From: Bacteroidota bacterium
GTDB taxonomy: Bacteria; Bacteroidota; Bacteroidia; Bacteroidales; UBA4417
NCBI GenBank assembly: GCA_022711175.1
Contig: JAKLFM010000016.1
Coordinates: forward strand, 1 to 56,393
Direction: 5' to 3'
Length of the DNA stretch: 56,393 bases
The position numbers and the translations under genes are program-made. Positions within the stretch are counted from its first letter, which is position 1. Each line of letters opens with the position of its first letter. This document shows, one piece after another, positions 25,410 to 35,502 of this stretch. The notes beneath the pieces are model-generated. The model worked only from the letters and a program-made list of their open reading frames with translations, ran no database searches and was not told the DNA's origin.

Positions 25410-26156
25410 ATGAAAAAACTGGTACTTGTCCGTCACGGGGAAAGCCTTTGGAACAAAGAAAACCGTTTTACCGGTTGGACCGACATTGATTTGAGCGAAC
25501 GTGGCATACGCGAAGCCGGCGATGCCGGTAAAGTGCTGAAAGAAAACGGCTTTGTTTTTACACTGGCTTATACTTCATACCTTAAAAGGGCTATTAAAAC
25601 CCTCAATATTATCCTTGAGGAAATGGATTTGATGTGGATACCCGTGAAAAAAAGCTGGCGATTAAATGAAAAGCATTATGGTAACCTCCAGGGTTTGAAT
25701 AAAGCTGAAACTGCTGAAAAATACGGTGATGCGCAGGTACACATCTGGCGTCGCAGTTACGATGTGCCACCTGCACCACTTGCCGAAAACGACCCGCGCA
25801 ATCCCCGCATCGACCCTCGCTATAAAGCCATAGGTGATGAAGCCCCGCTTACCGAATCGCTCAAGGAAACAGTAGGACGTATGGTTCCATACTGGACTGA
25901 CGAAATCCGTGAATCACTCAAAACCAATGACCAGGTGCTCGTAGCCGCCCACGGCAACAGCCTGCGTGCCGTGATCAAATATGTGAAAGGCGTGAGCGAC
26001 GAGGATATCGTAAGCCTCAACCTGCCTACCGGCATTCCGTTGGTTTTTGAATTTGACGACAACCTGAATTTTATCCGCGATTATTTCCTCGGCGATCCCG
26101 AAGTGATTAAGAAGCTCATGGAAGAAGTTGCCAATCAGGGGAAAGCAAAAAAATAG
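25410..26156 (+). CDS. gpmA: 2,3-bisphosphoglycerate-dependent phosphoglycerate mutase
   Basis: GpmA swaps 3- and 2-phosphoglycerate in glycolysis and gluconeogenesis. The protein (248 residues) has the family's phosphohistidine motif [10 protein letters not shown] with His9, the following [14 protein letters not shown], the [11 protein letters not shown] segment with the catalytic Glu, WRRSYD, and the second His in [10 protein letters not shown]. Length equals that of E. coli GpmA, which separates it from the shorter, broad-specificity phosphatases of the same superfamily. It has its own promoter, and a phosphoesterase gene follows 48 bases on, probably on the same RNA. Confidence 0.97.
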   Translation: MKKLVLVRHGESLWNKENRFTGWTDIDLSERGIREAGDAGKVLKENGFVFTLAYTSYLKRAIKTLNIILEEMDLMWIPVKKSWRLNEKHYGNLQGLNKAETAEKYGDAQVHIWRRSYDVPPAPLAENDPRNPRIDPRYKAIGDEAPLTESLKETVGRMVPYWTDEIRESLKTNDQVLVAAHGNSLRAVIKYVKGVSDEDIVSLNLPTGIPLVFEFDDNLNFIRDYFLGDPEVIKKLMEEVANQGKAKK

Positions 26157-26204
26157 TTATTATTCACCCGAAATTATATATCCGGGGAGTCATTCAGTTT
26201 GGTC

Positions 26205-26945
26205 ATGAAAACATGGGTTATTCCTGATGTGCATGGGTGTGTTAAAACCCTGCGTTACCTGGTAGAGACCATGATCATGCCTGCACGGGGTGATTCCCTG
26301 ATTTTTTTGGGCGACATGATTGACCGCGGCCCTGACAGCAAGGGTGTGCTCGATTATATAATGGCTTTGCCCAAAAAGGGATTGAAGGTTACTGCTCTAT
26401 GCGGCAATCACGAAGAAGCCATGATCAAAGCTTTTGATGATGTGCTCGAAGGCAGTTTCATGCAAAAATTGGGAATACAGCCGAAATCGGTGAAAGAATG
26501 GAAAGCGTTTGGCGGAAATACAACCATCGAAAGCTTCGGCGTTCAGGAAGTAGCCGATATACCCATAAGCTATATCAGTTGGCTGAGAGAAAGGCCTTTA
26601 TATTTCGAGCACGACAAATTCCTCATAGTTCACGCAGGTTTTAATTTCAGGAAAAACGATATTTTTTCCGACACGCATTCCATGAAATGGATACGCGATT
26701 TTGATATTGACCCCGAGAAACTTGGCGGTAAACGCGTTATCCACGGGCATGTACCGGTTACCCTCGACTTTATTTTCATGATATACAAGTCAAAATCGTA
26801 CCATTTCATCGATCTCGACAATGGTGTTTACATGCCCGGGAGACCGGGATATGGTAACCTGCTGGCACTGGAACTCAACAGTATGGAACTGCTGGTGCAG
26901 CCAAACCTCGATATGGAAGCAGAACTCGATCTTCGGAAATTCTAA
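26205..26945 (+). CDS. PPP-type metallophosphoesterase (serine/threonine phosphatase-like)
   Basis: The 246-residue protein carries the complete two-metal phosphoesterase signature: DVHG at 8-11, GDMIDRG at 36-42, GNHE at 67-70, a middle HAGFNF and the late IHGHVPV. This arrangement is that of bacterial PPP-family phosphatases (PrpA/lambda-phosphatase type) and of the related diadenosine tetraphosphatases; the true substrate cannot be told. ATG at 26205 is preferred to a TTG two codons upstream. It follows gpmA closely. Its stop codon overlaps by 4 bases the stop of the convergent barrel gene, leaving no room for a terminator. Confidence 0.88.
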   Translation: MKTWVIPDVHGCVKTLRYLVETMIMPARGDSLIFLGDMIDRGPDSKGVLDYIMALPKKGLKVTALCGNHEEAMIKAFDDVLEGSFMQKLGIQPKSVKEWKAFGGNTTIESFGVQEVADIPISYISWLRERPLYFEHDKFLIVHAGFNFRKNDIFSDTHSMKWIRDFDIDPEKLGGKRVIHGHVPVTLDFIFMIYKSKSYHFIDLDNGVYMPGRPGYGNLLALELNSMELLVQPNLDMEAELDLRKF

Positions 26946-28279
26946 AACAGATTTCCGATATTGATATACAGTCCTTTCAGGCCATCTTCCTTTTTAAGGG
27001 CAAAGCCGTAATCAACCGCGAGGATGAAGTTTTCGTTGAGCGCAATACGCAAGCCCGCGCCAACACTGGGATGCAGCTTGTCGTTCTGATAACCGAAATC
27101 GAAATACCTGGCCGGGAACGGTTCCATGTTTCTTACGGCATCTTCGTTTACGGCAACCTCTTTTACTACGGTTCCCACATCCGAAAAAGCATTGAGTGCG
27201 ACATAAATATTCTGCCTGGCTATTACCGTTTTCAGGAATTTCCACCGCAGTTCAAAATTACCGTAAGCAACGCCGTCGCCCACAACCCTGTCGCGCATAA
27301 TGCCGCGGAGGTTTTTGGCGCCTCCCAGCCCGTCGGTTTTGGTTACTGTTGAAAACGAACTGAGCATGTAGGGCTGGAAATAGAACGGAGCCTGGCTGCC
27401 GATAGATCCCTGGTAACCAAGGCGGTAAACAAACGACAGTCGGTCGGGGATAAGTGTGAAATACTGCCGGTGAATGAGGACCAGTTTGGCAAACGAGGTT
27501 TCGTTGAAAAAGAATTTTGGCGACACTACAACAAGGGCTTCGGTCCACATGCCTTTCATGGCATTGGCTTCGTTGTCGCGGGTGTCGTAAACCAGCCCCA
27601 GCTTCACAAAATTGGCATTACCGCCGTCTTTTTCTTTGTCACCAATAATGCCCCAGTCAACATATTTGTCGTACAAAGTTGCTGTGTCGGGCAACTGGTC
27701 GTTGTCGTCGCGTTTCTTGTTAAGAGCTTCAATATCAACCGATCCGGTTTTGATGTTCATGATGCCGAAACCTGCAAGCCATTTAAGGTTGTCGCCTTGC
27801 AGTTTGCCCTGAAAATCGGTGGTAAAGCGGAACAATTTACGATCGTAACGATAAAACATACGGCTGATGTAATCAGGATCGTCCTTATCCATATATTCGG
27901 GATGATAGATGGCCTGGTAGCCGTTAAAGCCGTAAAAATCAAGGGCTTTCTCGGTAAGGTAACTCAGGTCGGAGGTCATTCTTACACCAGGAATAAGGGT
28001 TTTGGTATCGTAAAACAACTGGTTCACCCCCGAACCGCGTGTGTATCTCGAAATTTCGATTTTTACCTGGTGTTTATAACTGGGATAAATTGATCCGTCG
28101 CCATAATCGAAAAAATTCACCAGCCCGCCATACTGAAAGCCCATATCGGCATCGAACGAAATTGTCGGCAACAGCCCCATCGAGAAGCCTTTTTTAGTAA
28201 CATCTTTCTTAGGTTCATCCTGTGCTTTCACCATAAGCAGGGCAAGGAGCATCATGAGCATTAATGCGGGTTTCTTCAT
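26942..28279 (-). CDS. BamA/Omp85-like outer-membrane beta-barrel without POTRA domains
   Basis: The protein (445 residues) begins with a signal peptide (about 1-19, ending VKAQ) and then a short lysine-rich stretch before a region rich in alternating beta strands. The later part has LGLVYDTRDNEANAMKG, then NLRGIMRDRVVGDG, the R-G lid motif typical of Omp85 barrels, and ends in an aromatic residue (NLF). This suggests an outer-membrane barrel of the bacterial surface antigen family, but with no N-terminal POTRA repeats, so it is not an assembly factor of BamA type. It overlaps the upstream acyltransferase by 4 bases (ATGA), a hint of a joint role in the envelope. Function unknown. Confidence 0.82.
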   Translation of the reverse strand: MKKPALMLMMLLALLMVKAQDEPKKDVTKKGFSMGLLPTISFDADMGFQYGGLVNFFDYGDGSIYPSYKHQVKIEISRYTRGSGVNQLFYDTKTLIPGVRMTSDLSYLTEKALDFYGFNGYQAIYHPEYMDKDDPDYISRMFYRYDRKLFRFTTDFQGKLQGDNLKWLAGFGIMNIKTGSVDIEALNKKRDDNDQLPDTATLYDKYVDWGIIGDKEKDGGNANFVKLGLVYDTRDNEANAMKGMWTEALVVVSPKFFFNETSFAKLVLIHRQYFTLIPDRLSFVYRLGYQGSIGSQAPFYFQPYMLSSFSTVTKTDGLGGAKNLRGIMRDRVVGDGVAYGNFELRWKFLKTVIARQNIYVALNAFSDVGTVVKEVAVNEDAVRNMEPFPARYFDFGYQNDKLHPSVGAGLRIALNENFILAVDYGFALKKEDGLKGLYINIGNLF

Positions 28280-29643
28280 GTTGATGATGTTTTATTAAGT
28301 TTAAACAGTTGATTGATTTGATCAGTTATGTTTTTCCTCAGGCCGAGTATTTTGTTAAACGTGTTCTTATCATTGATACTGAGCCTGATATACCTGATTT
28401 TCCCAAATATCTTGAGCAAATTTCTGTAATTGTAAAATGCGACCATCCCGGTGAGTGGTAAACTCAGCGCAAAGGCAATCTTGAGCCACAGGCCATCGGC
28501 AACGAGGCAAAAAGCGGTGATAAGTATCAGGTAATAAACAAGATACAGGAACATACTTATGGCAAAATGTATGGAGCTGTGAAACACCCGGTCCTTAACT
28601 TTTCGTGAGATCATCACCGGCAAATGGTAGGGGAGATAATTGATAACCATACCATAAATGTGAAACGGGAGCAGCAACAGGGTGAGTATTATACCGGCTG
28701 CCAGTCGCATGATACTGGTATTGTTTTTCCTAACCAGCCAGTCGCGGATATTATATTTTTCGAGCAGTTTGCGGTATTCGGCCAGCACCGGGCTGATGTT
28801 GTTCAGTACATCAGGATTTGCATTGACGAGGTTATTCAGTTCGGCTGAAATTTTCTGCTGAACAGCAAACCTGTTCCTGTGTGAGTTCCGTAACTTTCTG
28901 TCAGCCAGTATTTCGTGGTAGTACAATTCGATGATGCCGGCACTTGTATTGTACAATTCCTCATTTTCGATGTTGATCATCAGCGGTTTAAGGCTTTTGG
29001 CAATATCGTCGCGAAGTTTGCTGATAGCGCGCTGTTGATTTTCACGGTACAGGTCAAGATAGTCGGCTATTCTGATAGGCTTACCGAAGTTGATCAGCAA
29101 GCGTTCACCGGCATTGAAATAGTTGGAGTAATCGAGCCCGACCGGCACAATGTGAAGGTTAAGCTTAAACTGCGACCGCTCTTCGGCCATAAAAGCAATG
29201 CGGCAAATTCCTTTTTTCAGAGGCCTGAGTCTTTTAAAACCCGCATGATTGCCTTCGGGCAGCATGGCTATCGGAGTATTGTGTTTCAATACATTGGCTG
29301 CATTATCAAAAGTCTCCTCATTCTGCCCAAGGGCTTCATAACCGTCGCGCATGCGGTAAACCGGCATGATTTTGAGGAAATGCAGCAAGCTGGCAACGAA
29401 CTTGCTCTTGAAAATATCGGCGCGGGCAAGAAAAACCACCTTGCCTTTCCTGGCATAAAGCATGGCCAACGCATCCATCAAGGCATTCTGATGATTGGCA
29501 GCAAAAATTATGGGAGTGTTGTGCGGAATATTTTCACGCCCGTTAATGGTAACCCAACGGTAGAAAATGTGGTAGTAAAGGTAGCTGTAAAAGTATAGCA
29601 GGTAGTAACCTATTGACGGACGGTATATTCTGGTTTCATTCAT
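28276..29643 (-). CDS. PlsC-like lysophospholipid acyltransferase with C-terminal membrane domain
   Basis: Residues about 1-240 form a glycerophospholipid acyltransferase domain: the acyl-acceptor motif NHQNALMD with His51 and Asp57, FLARADIF, and the PEGNHAG glycerolphosphate-binding motif at 129-135. The His-Asp spacing is HX5D instead of the common HX4D, as in the GPAT-related branch of the family. The C-terminal 200 residues add a charged helical stretch and three or four membrane segments (about 310-410). It likely makes or remodels phosphatidic acid or another acylated lipid at the inner membrane. It is translationally coupled to the barrel gene through a 4-base overlap. Confidence 0.87.
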   Translation of the reverse strand: MNETRIYRPSIGYYLLYFYSYLYYHIFYRWVTINGRENIPHNTPIIFAANHQNALMDALAMLYARKGKVVFLARADIFKSKFVASLLHFLKIMPVYRMRDGYEALGQNEETFDNAANVLKHNTPIAMLPEGNHAGFKRLRPLKKGICRIAFMAEERSQFKLNLHIVPVGLDYSNYFNAGERLLINFGKPIRIADYLDLYRENQQRAISKLRDDIAKSLKPLMINIENEELYNTSAGIIELYYHEILADRKLRNSHRNRFAVQQKISAELNNLVNANPDVLNNISPVLAEYRKLLEKYNIRDWLVRKNNTSIMRLAAGIILTLLLLPFHIYGMVINYLPYHLPVMISRKVKDRVFHSSIHFAISMFLYLVYYLILITAFCLVADGLWLKIAFALSLPLTGMVAFYNYRNLLKIFGKIRYIRLSINDKNTFNKILGLRKNITDQINQLFKLNKTSST

Positions 29644-29745
29644 ATCAGAAAGTGAGCATGAATAATGCCCTGCAATATATGAAAGAAATTCGATGATTTG
29701 TAAATATGCATGAAACTACTCCTGATGTAATCCTCATTCTGGTGT

Positions 29746-30015
29746 TCAGGATTCATTTTCAAGGTCGTCGGGGTTTTCTTTCTGCATATTGGCGACAAAT
29801 TCGTCAACTATGGCCTTTGCCCGGCCCAGATCCTTGTGAGCCACAAACACCTTGACTGTTCCCGCCCTCACAGGATAAAGATTCCAGGGAGCAAAGGAAG
29901 CCTCACGTTCGATGGATTCAATTTCGTTGTCGTCGAGTATGCTCCTGAGCAGGGCAACTTCCCAGGCAGTGCCGTCGAAGATCTCATATGTGGCAAGTTC
30001 ATCGTTTGTATCCAT
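29746..30015 (-). CDS. DUF2007 domain protein
   Basis: This 89-residue acidic protein matches the DUF2007 pattern: ...EIFDGTAWEVALLRSILDDNEIES..., then a hydrophobic strand with VKVFVAHKDLGRAKAIVDEF. The domain resembles ferredoxin-like PII-type folds and has been labelled 'putative signal transducing protein', but no function is shown. It has no signal or membrane segment. It lies 102 bases upstream of the acyltransferase on the same strand. A possible -7 box (TACCTTTA, 30064-30057 on the minus strand) sits within an ACTACC...GGTAGT inverted repeat upstream. Confidence 0.85.
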   Translation of the reverse strand: MDTNDELATYEIFDGTAWEVALLRSILDDNEIESIEREASFAPWNLYPVRAGTVKVFVAHKDLGRAKAIVDEFVANMQKENPDDLENES

Positions 30016-30147
30016 GTTGTTAAGAGTTTAGATGTTTAATACTACCATTACAACTATAAAGGTAGTGATTCTTTCTGAGTATTGTACTGCCGGTTTTTCT
30101 TTGACACAAGTTGCCAGAGTAATGGAATGCAGCAGGCTCAATTTAAT

Positions 30148-30155
30148 TAAATTTG
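30148..30155 (+). promoter_or_regulatory. -7 box of the GT39 glycosyltransferase gene
   Basis: TAAATTTG matches TAnnTTTG and ends 17 bases before the TTG start, so the leader would be about 11 bases. No -33 element is seen. Confidence 0.45.
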
Positions 30156-30172
30156 CCCGAAATACCAGTTAA

Positions 30173-31870
30173 TTGAACTATAAAAGGCTCACCGGTTATT
30201 ACCCTGTTTTCATTGCAATTGCATCGACACTGCTGTTTATCCCCTTTATAGGCAGGTTGCACCTTTTCGATTGGGATGAGATAAACTTTGCCGAATGTGC
30301 CCGCGAAATGATCGTAAGCCATGACTACCTGAATGTACAGATCAATTTTCAGCCTTTCTGGGAAAAACCGCCGATGTTCATATGGATGCAGGTGCTGGCG
30401 ATGAAAGCATTCGGAATCAATGAGTTTGCTGCCCGCCTGCCTGATGCTGTTTGTGGTATTGTTACGTTACAGGTGTTGTATGCCATTGGCAAACGGCTGT
30501 TTGATGCGAAGTTCGGACTGTGGTGGGTTTTAGTTTATGCATCCTCTGTTCTGTCGCATCTTTACTTCAGGTCGGGCATCATCGATCCCTGGTTTAACCT
30601 GTCTATTTTTCTATCGGTTTACTTCTTCATTCTTTATTCTGACCCATCAGACACCTCTGCCAAAAAACGGATAACACAGGTTTTATTGTCAGGCGTATTC
30701 GCAGGATTGGCTATTCTTACCAAAGGTCCGGTAGGAGTTTTGCTGGTGGGGCTGGTGATTGTTGTTTATTATTCGATGCTCTTGTTCAGGCAAATAAGGT
30801 TGAAATCCGATGACCGAAGCTTAATGAGATGGCCAGAACTGAGCGAAATCCTGATTTTCGTAATGGCTGTTCTGTTGGTCGGAGGTTCATGGTTTATTGC
30901 CCAGTGGCTTTCAGGCAACAGCGCCATGGTCATGAAGTTTATACAGTACCAGGTGCGCCTTTTTACCATTCCCGATGCCGGCCACGGCGGACACTGGAGT
31001 TACCATTTCTGGGTGCTGCTGTTCGGCATGTTTCCTTCATCCATACTGGCGTTACGATCTTTCAGGCTAAAAAGTATTGAGAACCCGAAGCAGCAACATT
31101 TTTACCGGTTGATGATCATCCTTTTCTGGGTGGTGCTCATCCTGTTTTCGGTCGTGAAGACCAAAATCGTTCACTACAGTTCGCTGTGTTATTTCCCGCT
31201 AACTTTCCTGGCGGCATTATCCGTCCGGAACCTGGTAAACACCAGGCAAAAGCTGCATTGGGGCTACAAGGCATTGCTGATCTTTACAGCAGCGGTTTTC
31301 ATGATCATTGCCCTAGCTGTTCCCACTGCTGACCATTACAAACAGGTGATTATTGATTCAGGCATTATTAAAGATGATTTCGCTTTAGCAAATCTCGGCG
31401 CCAATGTGCATTGGGCTGGCTATGAGTGGATTGTCGGTGTGATTCTCCTTGCCGGGACGATCTTTTCAATCTGCCTTCTCAGGAAAAACCGGGAAAAAAG
31501 CTTAGCCGTATTATTCGCGACAAGCCTTGTTTTTGTCTGGCTCACGATTTTGCTGTATCCTTTTAAAATAGAGCAATATACACAGCGTGCTGCCATTGAT
31601 TTCTTCAAATCAAAGGCCAATGAGAAGTGTTACATCCTGAATGCAGGTTACTTCACTTATGCTCCCGCGTTTTATGCTAACCGTTTGCCGGATGATTACC
31701 GGCGGCCGATGTGGTTGCTTACGGGTGATATTGACAGGCCGCTGTATTTGATTCTGAAAGAGCCTCATTACGAGCAGTGGAGGCGCCTGGTTGTCCACAT
31801 GAAAGTTATTGAGAAGAAAAATGGGTGGGTGATTTTGGAGAGATTGCCTTCTCAGCTTAACAAAGAATAA
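30173..31870 (+). CDS. GT39/ArnT-like membrane glycosyltransferase
   Basis: The 565-residue polytopic protein (about 11-12 membrane segments) has the GT-C type first-loop motif DWDE (33-36) with the metal-binding acidic residues, WEKPP at 63-67, and the family's long periplasmic C-terminal region. ArnT/PMT family enzymes use polyprenyl-phosphate sugars to decorate lipid A or proteins; which acceptor is used here cannot be told. The start is TTG at 30173, because the next in-frame ATG falls well after the first membrane segment. It faces rlmD tail to tail with only 8 bases between the stops. Confidence 0.85.
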   Translation: MNYKRLTGYYPVFIAIASTLLFIPFIGRLHLFDWDEINFAECAREMIVSHDYLNVQINFQPFWEKPPMFIWMQVLAMKAFGINEFAARLPDAVCGIVTLQVLYAIGKRLFDAKFGLWWVLVYASSVLSHLYFRSGIIDPWFNLSIFLSVYFFILYSDPSDTSAKKRITQVLLSGVFAGLAILTKGPVGVLLVGLVIVVYYSMLLFRQIRLKSDDRSLMRWPELSEILIFVMAVLLVGGSWFIAQWLSGNSAMVMKFIQYQVRLFTIPDAGHGGHWSYHFWVLLFGMFPSSILALRSFRLKSIENPKQQHFYRLMIILFWVVLILFSVVKTKIVHYSSLCYFPLTFLAALSVRNLVNTRQKLHWGYKALLIFTAAVFMIIALAVPTADHYKQVIIDSGIIKDDFALANLGANVHWAGYEWIVGVILLAGTIFSICLLRKNREKSLAVLFATSLVFVWLTILLYPFKIEQYTQRAAIDFFKSKANEKCYILNAGYFTYAPAFYANRLPDDYRRPMWLLTGDIDRPLYLILKEPHYEQWRRLVVHMKVIEKKNGWVILERLPSQLNKE

Positions 31871-31878
31871 TGTTTAAT

Positions 31879-33273
31879 CTATGCATTCTCCAGCACCACC
31901 AGCGTCTCCACATGATGCGTGTGCGGGAACTGGTCGAAAGGCTGAATGTGTGTTATAGAGTAACCTTGAGTCAGCATTTTCAGATCGAAAGCAAGTGATA
32001 ACGGGTTGCAACTCAGGTAAATGATTTTGCGGGGCTGTGCCCTCAGGATGGTTTTCTTGATTTCAATCAGCGTTCCCGACCTGGGAGGATCGAGTAAAAC
32101 AACATCAGGATTCCCATAATTTTCAAGGAAGGATTCGTTGAAAGTTTCAAGGCAATCGCCGTTGATGAATTCCTCGTTGGTTATCCCGTTAAGCCTTGCA
32201 TTCTGAACGGCATCGTGGCTGGCTTCTGGAGAGCCTTCAATCCCGATTACCTTTCTGCATTTTGCCGCTAAGGTCAGCGCTACCGTCCCGATGCCGCTGT
32301 AAAGATCAACCACCATTTCGTCGCCTTGCAGGCCAGCCAGGTTGCTGATAGTTTCAAATATTTTACCTGCTTGTTCAGGATTCGGTTGGTAAAATGAACG
32401 TGGACTCATACTAAAAGTAAGGCTGTTTACTTTCTCAGAGATGGTGGGTTTGGTACCGTCACAACAGAGAAGTTCAATGTCGTTGTATGTATCTTCGATA
32501 GAAGAAGATACACCGTAATAAACCGACGTGATTACCGGAACCTCTTTCAGAAGGTTCTCGATCAGCAGATTTCGTAGTTCAGGCTTGTCTTCGCCAAAAA
32601 TAATGATCACCATCACCTCGCCGGTGGTTGTAGTCCGGATGGCAATACTGCGCATCAGGCCGGTTTTTTCCCTTGGATCGTAATAGGAAAATCCGTTTTG
32701 AAGCGTGAATTCTTTTACACATTCGTATATCTTCCGGCCGGGCTCCTGTTGCAGGTAGCATTCTTCAATATCCACAACCTTTGCGGGATTATCAGTCGGG
32801 TGAAAGCCCAGCGCCAGCCGTTTCTGCGGGTCGTCAATCCGTCCTTCACCTTCATAATACCAGCGACGATTCGAAAACGCGTATTCCAGTCGGTGCCTGT
32901 AAAACTGTTGTTGAGGCGATGCTATCACAGCCGGTATTTCGGGGGATTGTATTTCGTATTTATTCAGGGCATTGATAACCAGTTGTCGTTTCCATTCGAG
33001 CTGCCCTTCATAACTTAAATGCTGCCATGAACAGCCTCCGCATATTCCAAAGTGTTTACATAAAGGCTCAACGCGGTTTGCATCGGGATGGATCACATCC
33101 GAAACGATACCTTTCAGGAAATCACACTGTTTCTGCACGCCGGCGATGTTCACCTTCTCGCCCGGAATGCCGTAATCAGCGTAAATCCTTTTACCACCGA
33201 CAAAGCCAAAAGTTCTGCCGCCGGAGTGCATACCGGTGAGATCAACGTTTGTGTACGAACGGTTACGAGCCAT
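31879..33273 (-). CDS. rlmD: 23S rRNA (uracil-C5)-methyltransferase, RlmD/RumA family
   Basis: The protein (464 residues) has an N-terminal TRAM-like RNA-binding domain (about 5-60), the iron-sulfur cysteines C72, C78 and C81 (CKHFGICGGC), and a C-terminal SAM-dependent methyltransferase domain with VDLYSGIGTVAL and the LDPPRSG motif. The nucleophile Cys sits in YLSCNPLSLA. In E. coli RlmD makes m5U1939; in many Bacteroidetes related enzymes may also modify U747 (RlmCD type) so the site is uncertain. Its start lies 20 bases after the mutAB terminator, so its promoter must be very close or overlap that terminator; I see none that is convincing. Confidence 0.92.
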   Translation of the reverse strand: MARNRSYTNVDLTGMHSGGRTFGFVGGKRIYADYGIPGEKVNIAGVQKQCDFLKGIVSDVIHPDANRVEPLCKHFGICGGCSWQHLSYEGQLEWKRQLVINALNKYEIQSPEIPAVIASPQQQFYRHRLEYAFSNRRWYYEGEGRIDDPQKRLALGFHPTDNPAKVVDIEECYLQQEPGRKIYECVKEFTLQNGFSYYDPREKTGLMRSIAIRTTTTGEVMVIIIFGEDKPELRNLLIENLLKEVPVITSVYYGVSSSIEDTYNDIELLCCDGTKPTISEKVNSLTFSMSPRSFYQPNPEQAGKIFETISNLAGLQGDEMVVDLYSGIGTVALTLAAKCRKVIGIEGSPEASHDAVQNARLNGITNEEFINGDCLETFNESFLENYGNPDVVLLDPPRSGTLIEIKKTILRAQPRKIIYLSCNPLSLAFDLKMLTQGYSITHIQPFDQFPHTHHVETLVVLENA

Positions 33274-33290
33274 TTTGAATGGTATATCAT

Positions 33291-33318
33291 AAAAAAACCG
33301 GGCGGATAACCCGGTTTT
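33291..33318 (-). terminator. Rho-independent terminator of the methylmalonyl-CoA mutase operon
   Basis: On the minus strand AAAACCGGG (33318-33310) pairs perfectly with CCCGGTTTT (33302-33294) around a 7-base loop, followed by a run of T's (seven A's on the plus strand). It lies 22 bases after the mutB stop. Confidence 0.9.
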
Positions 33319-33339
33319 GGATGCATTTGGTTTTAATGA

Positions 33340-35490
33340 TTATTTCCTGCTTTCGATGAGGATTTCGAGCATCCTGATGGCAGCTTCAGGGATTTTTGTT
33401 CCCGGTCCGAAGATGGCGACAGCGCCGGCATCGTAAAGGAACTGGTAATCCTGGGCAGGAATCACTCCGCCGACAATCACCATGATGTCATCGCGGCCGA
33501 GTTTCTTCAGCTCTTCAATCACCTGGGGAACAAGCGTTTTATGTCCGGCAGCGAGGCTCGAAACGCCCAGTACGTGTACATCATTTTCAACAGCCTGGCG
33601 GGCAGCTTCGGCAGGAGTCTGGAACAAAGGGCCGATGTCAACATCGAAGCCAATGTCGGCATAGCCGGTTGCCACCACTTTGGCGCCGCGGTCGTGGCCA
33701 TCCTGGCCCATCTTGGCAATCATAATGCGCGGACGGCGGCCTTCGAGTTCGGCAAACTTATCGGCCATTTCGCTGGCTTTGCGATAGGTTTCATCGTCAT
33801 GGCTTTCGGATGAGTAAACTCCTGAAATAGAACGGATCACGGCTTTGTACCTCCCATAAACTTTTTCGAGTGCATAACTTATTTCACCAAGCGAAGCACG
33901 TTTGCGGGCTGCATCAATGCTCAGTTCCAGCAGGTTGCCTTCGCCGGTTTCAGCAGCATGGGTAAGGGCTTCGAGCGCTTTCTGCACCTCATCGCTATTG
34001 CGTTCAGCACGTAATTTCTGCAGCCTTTTTATCTGGGCTTCGCGCACAGCGGTGTTGTCAACTTCAAGGATTTCAAGCGGATCTTCCTTTTCGAGGCGCA
34101 GTTTATTAACGCCGACAATGGTTTCCCTGCCTGAGTCTATTTTTGCCTGCTTGCGGGCAGACGCCTCCTCAATACGCATTTTGGGAATACCGGTTTCAAT
34201 GGCTTTGGCCATTCCGCCGAGCGATTCCACTTCCTCAATGAGTTTCCATGCCTTGTCAGCAATCTCTTTGGTGAGTGATTCAACGTAATACGAACCGGCC
34301 CATGGATCGACCACCTTGCAGATGTTTGTTTCTTCCTGCAGGTAAATCTGTGTATTGCGTGCTATGCGTGCTGAGAAATCGGTAGGCAAAGCAATGGCTT
34401 CGTCGAGTGCATTGGTATGCAATGATTGGGTATGACCGAGAGCGGCAGCCAGCGCCTCCACGCAGGTGCGGGTCACATTGTTGAAAGGGTCCTGTTCAGT
34501 AAGGCTCCAACCCGATGTCTGCGAATGGGTTCTTAGCGCCAGCGATTTAGGATCTTTCGGATCGAACTGCTTCACGATTTTTGCCCACAGCATACGTGCA
34601 GCGCGCATTTTGGCGATCTCCATGAAATGGTTCATCCCCACAGCCCAGAAAAATGAAAGCCTGGGAGCAAAAGCATCCACCGGAATGCCAGCTTGTATGC
34701 CGGTACGTATGTATTCGAGCCCGTCGGCAAGGGTGTAAGCAAGCTCAATGTCAGCAGTAGCGCCGGCTTCCTGCATGTGGTATCCCGAAATAGAGATTGA
34801 GTTGAACTTCTTCATGTTTTTTGAAGTGAACTCAAAAATGTCGGCGATAATGCGCATCGAAGGAATGGGAGGATAGATGTAGGTATTACGCACCATGAAC
34901 TCCTTGAGGATGTCGTTTTGGATGGTACCGCTCAGTTTTTCCATCGGAACGCCCTGTTCTTCGGCAGCCACAATGTAAAATGCAAGTACCGGCAGCACAG
35001 CACCATTCATCGTCATCGAAACCGACATTTTATCCAGCGGGATTTGGTCGAACAGGATTTTCATGTCGAGGATTGAATCGATGGCAACGCCGGCTTTGCC
35101 TACATCGCCGACAACTCTTTCGTGATCGCTGTCGTAGCCGCGATGGGTTGCAAGGTCGAATGCAACCGAAAGTCCCATTTGCCCGGCAGCAAGGTTGCGG
35201 CGGTAAAAAGCATTGCTTTCTTCGGCGGTGGAGAAACCGGCATACTGGCGGATTGTCCAGGGTTTCATCACATACATGGTGCTGTAAGGGCCACGAAGGA
35301 AAGGAGGTATGCCGGCGGCATATTCAAGATGTTCCATCCCGGCAAGGTCTTCAGCAGTGTAAACCGGTTTCACTTCAATCTGTTCGTTGGTCATCCATGA
35401 AGCTTTAGCACGGGCATGTTTGGCCGAAGCAGCCGAAAAAGGTTTTATATTTTTAAAATCAGGTCTCATTGACTTAATCTTTTGTATCAC
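33340..35490 (-). CDS. mutB: Methylmalonyl-CoA mutase, large (catalytic) subunit
   Basis: MutB interconverts methylmalonyl-CoA and succinyl-CoA with adenosylcobalamin, linking propionate and the TCA cycle. The protein (716 residues) has the N-terminal TIM-barrel domain with [23 protein letters not shown] and the [11 protein letters not shown] region, and the C-terminal B12-binding domain with the full lower-ligand motif DGHDRG (Asp597, His599, Gly602). It starts 12 bases after mutA ends and is followed by a strong terminator, so mutA-mutB is a two-gene operon. No epimerase or MeaB-type chaperone gene is next to it. Confidence 0.98.
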   Translation of the reverse strand: MIQKIKSMRPDFKNIKPFSAASAKHARAKASWMTNEQIEVKPVYTAEDLAGMEHLEYAAGIPPFLRGPYSTMYVMKPWTIRQYAGFSTAEESNAFYRRNLAAGQMGLSVAFDLATHRGYDSDHERVVGDVGKAGVAIDSILDMKILFDQIPLDKMSVSMTMNGAVLPVLAFYIVAAEEQGVPMEKLSGTIQNDILKEFMVRNTYIYPPIPSMRIIADIFEFTSKNMKKFNSISISGYHMQEAGATADIELAYTLADGLEYIRTGIQAGIPVDAFAPRLSFFWAVGMNHFMEIAKMRAARMLWAKIVKQFDPKDPKSLALRTHSQTSGWSLTEQDPFNNVTRTCVEALAAALGHTQSLHTNALDEAIALPTDFSARIARNTQIYLQEETNICKVVDPWAGSYYVESLTKEIADKAWKLIEEVESLGGMAKAIETGIPKMRIEEASARKQAKIDSGRETIVGVNKLRLEKEDPLEILEVDNTAVREAQIKRLQKLRAERNSDEVQKALEALTHAAETGEGNLLELSIDAARKRASLGEISYALEKVYGRYKAVIRSISGVYSSESHDDETYRKASEMADKFAELEGRRPRIMIAKMGQDGHDRGAKVVATGYADIGFDVDIGPLFQTPAEAARQAVENDVHVLGVSSLAAGHKTLVPQVIEELKKLGRDDIMVIVGGVIPAQDYQFLYDAGAVAIFGPGTKIPEAAIRMLEILIESRK

Positions 35491-35502
35491 AATGATTTGG
35501 GA

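Noticed and set aside
28915..29598. Plus-strand frame of 227 codons inside the acyltransferase gene
   Set aside because: The minus strand carries a complete acyltransferase with catalytic motifs; the plus frame shows no family pattern.
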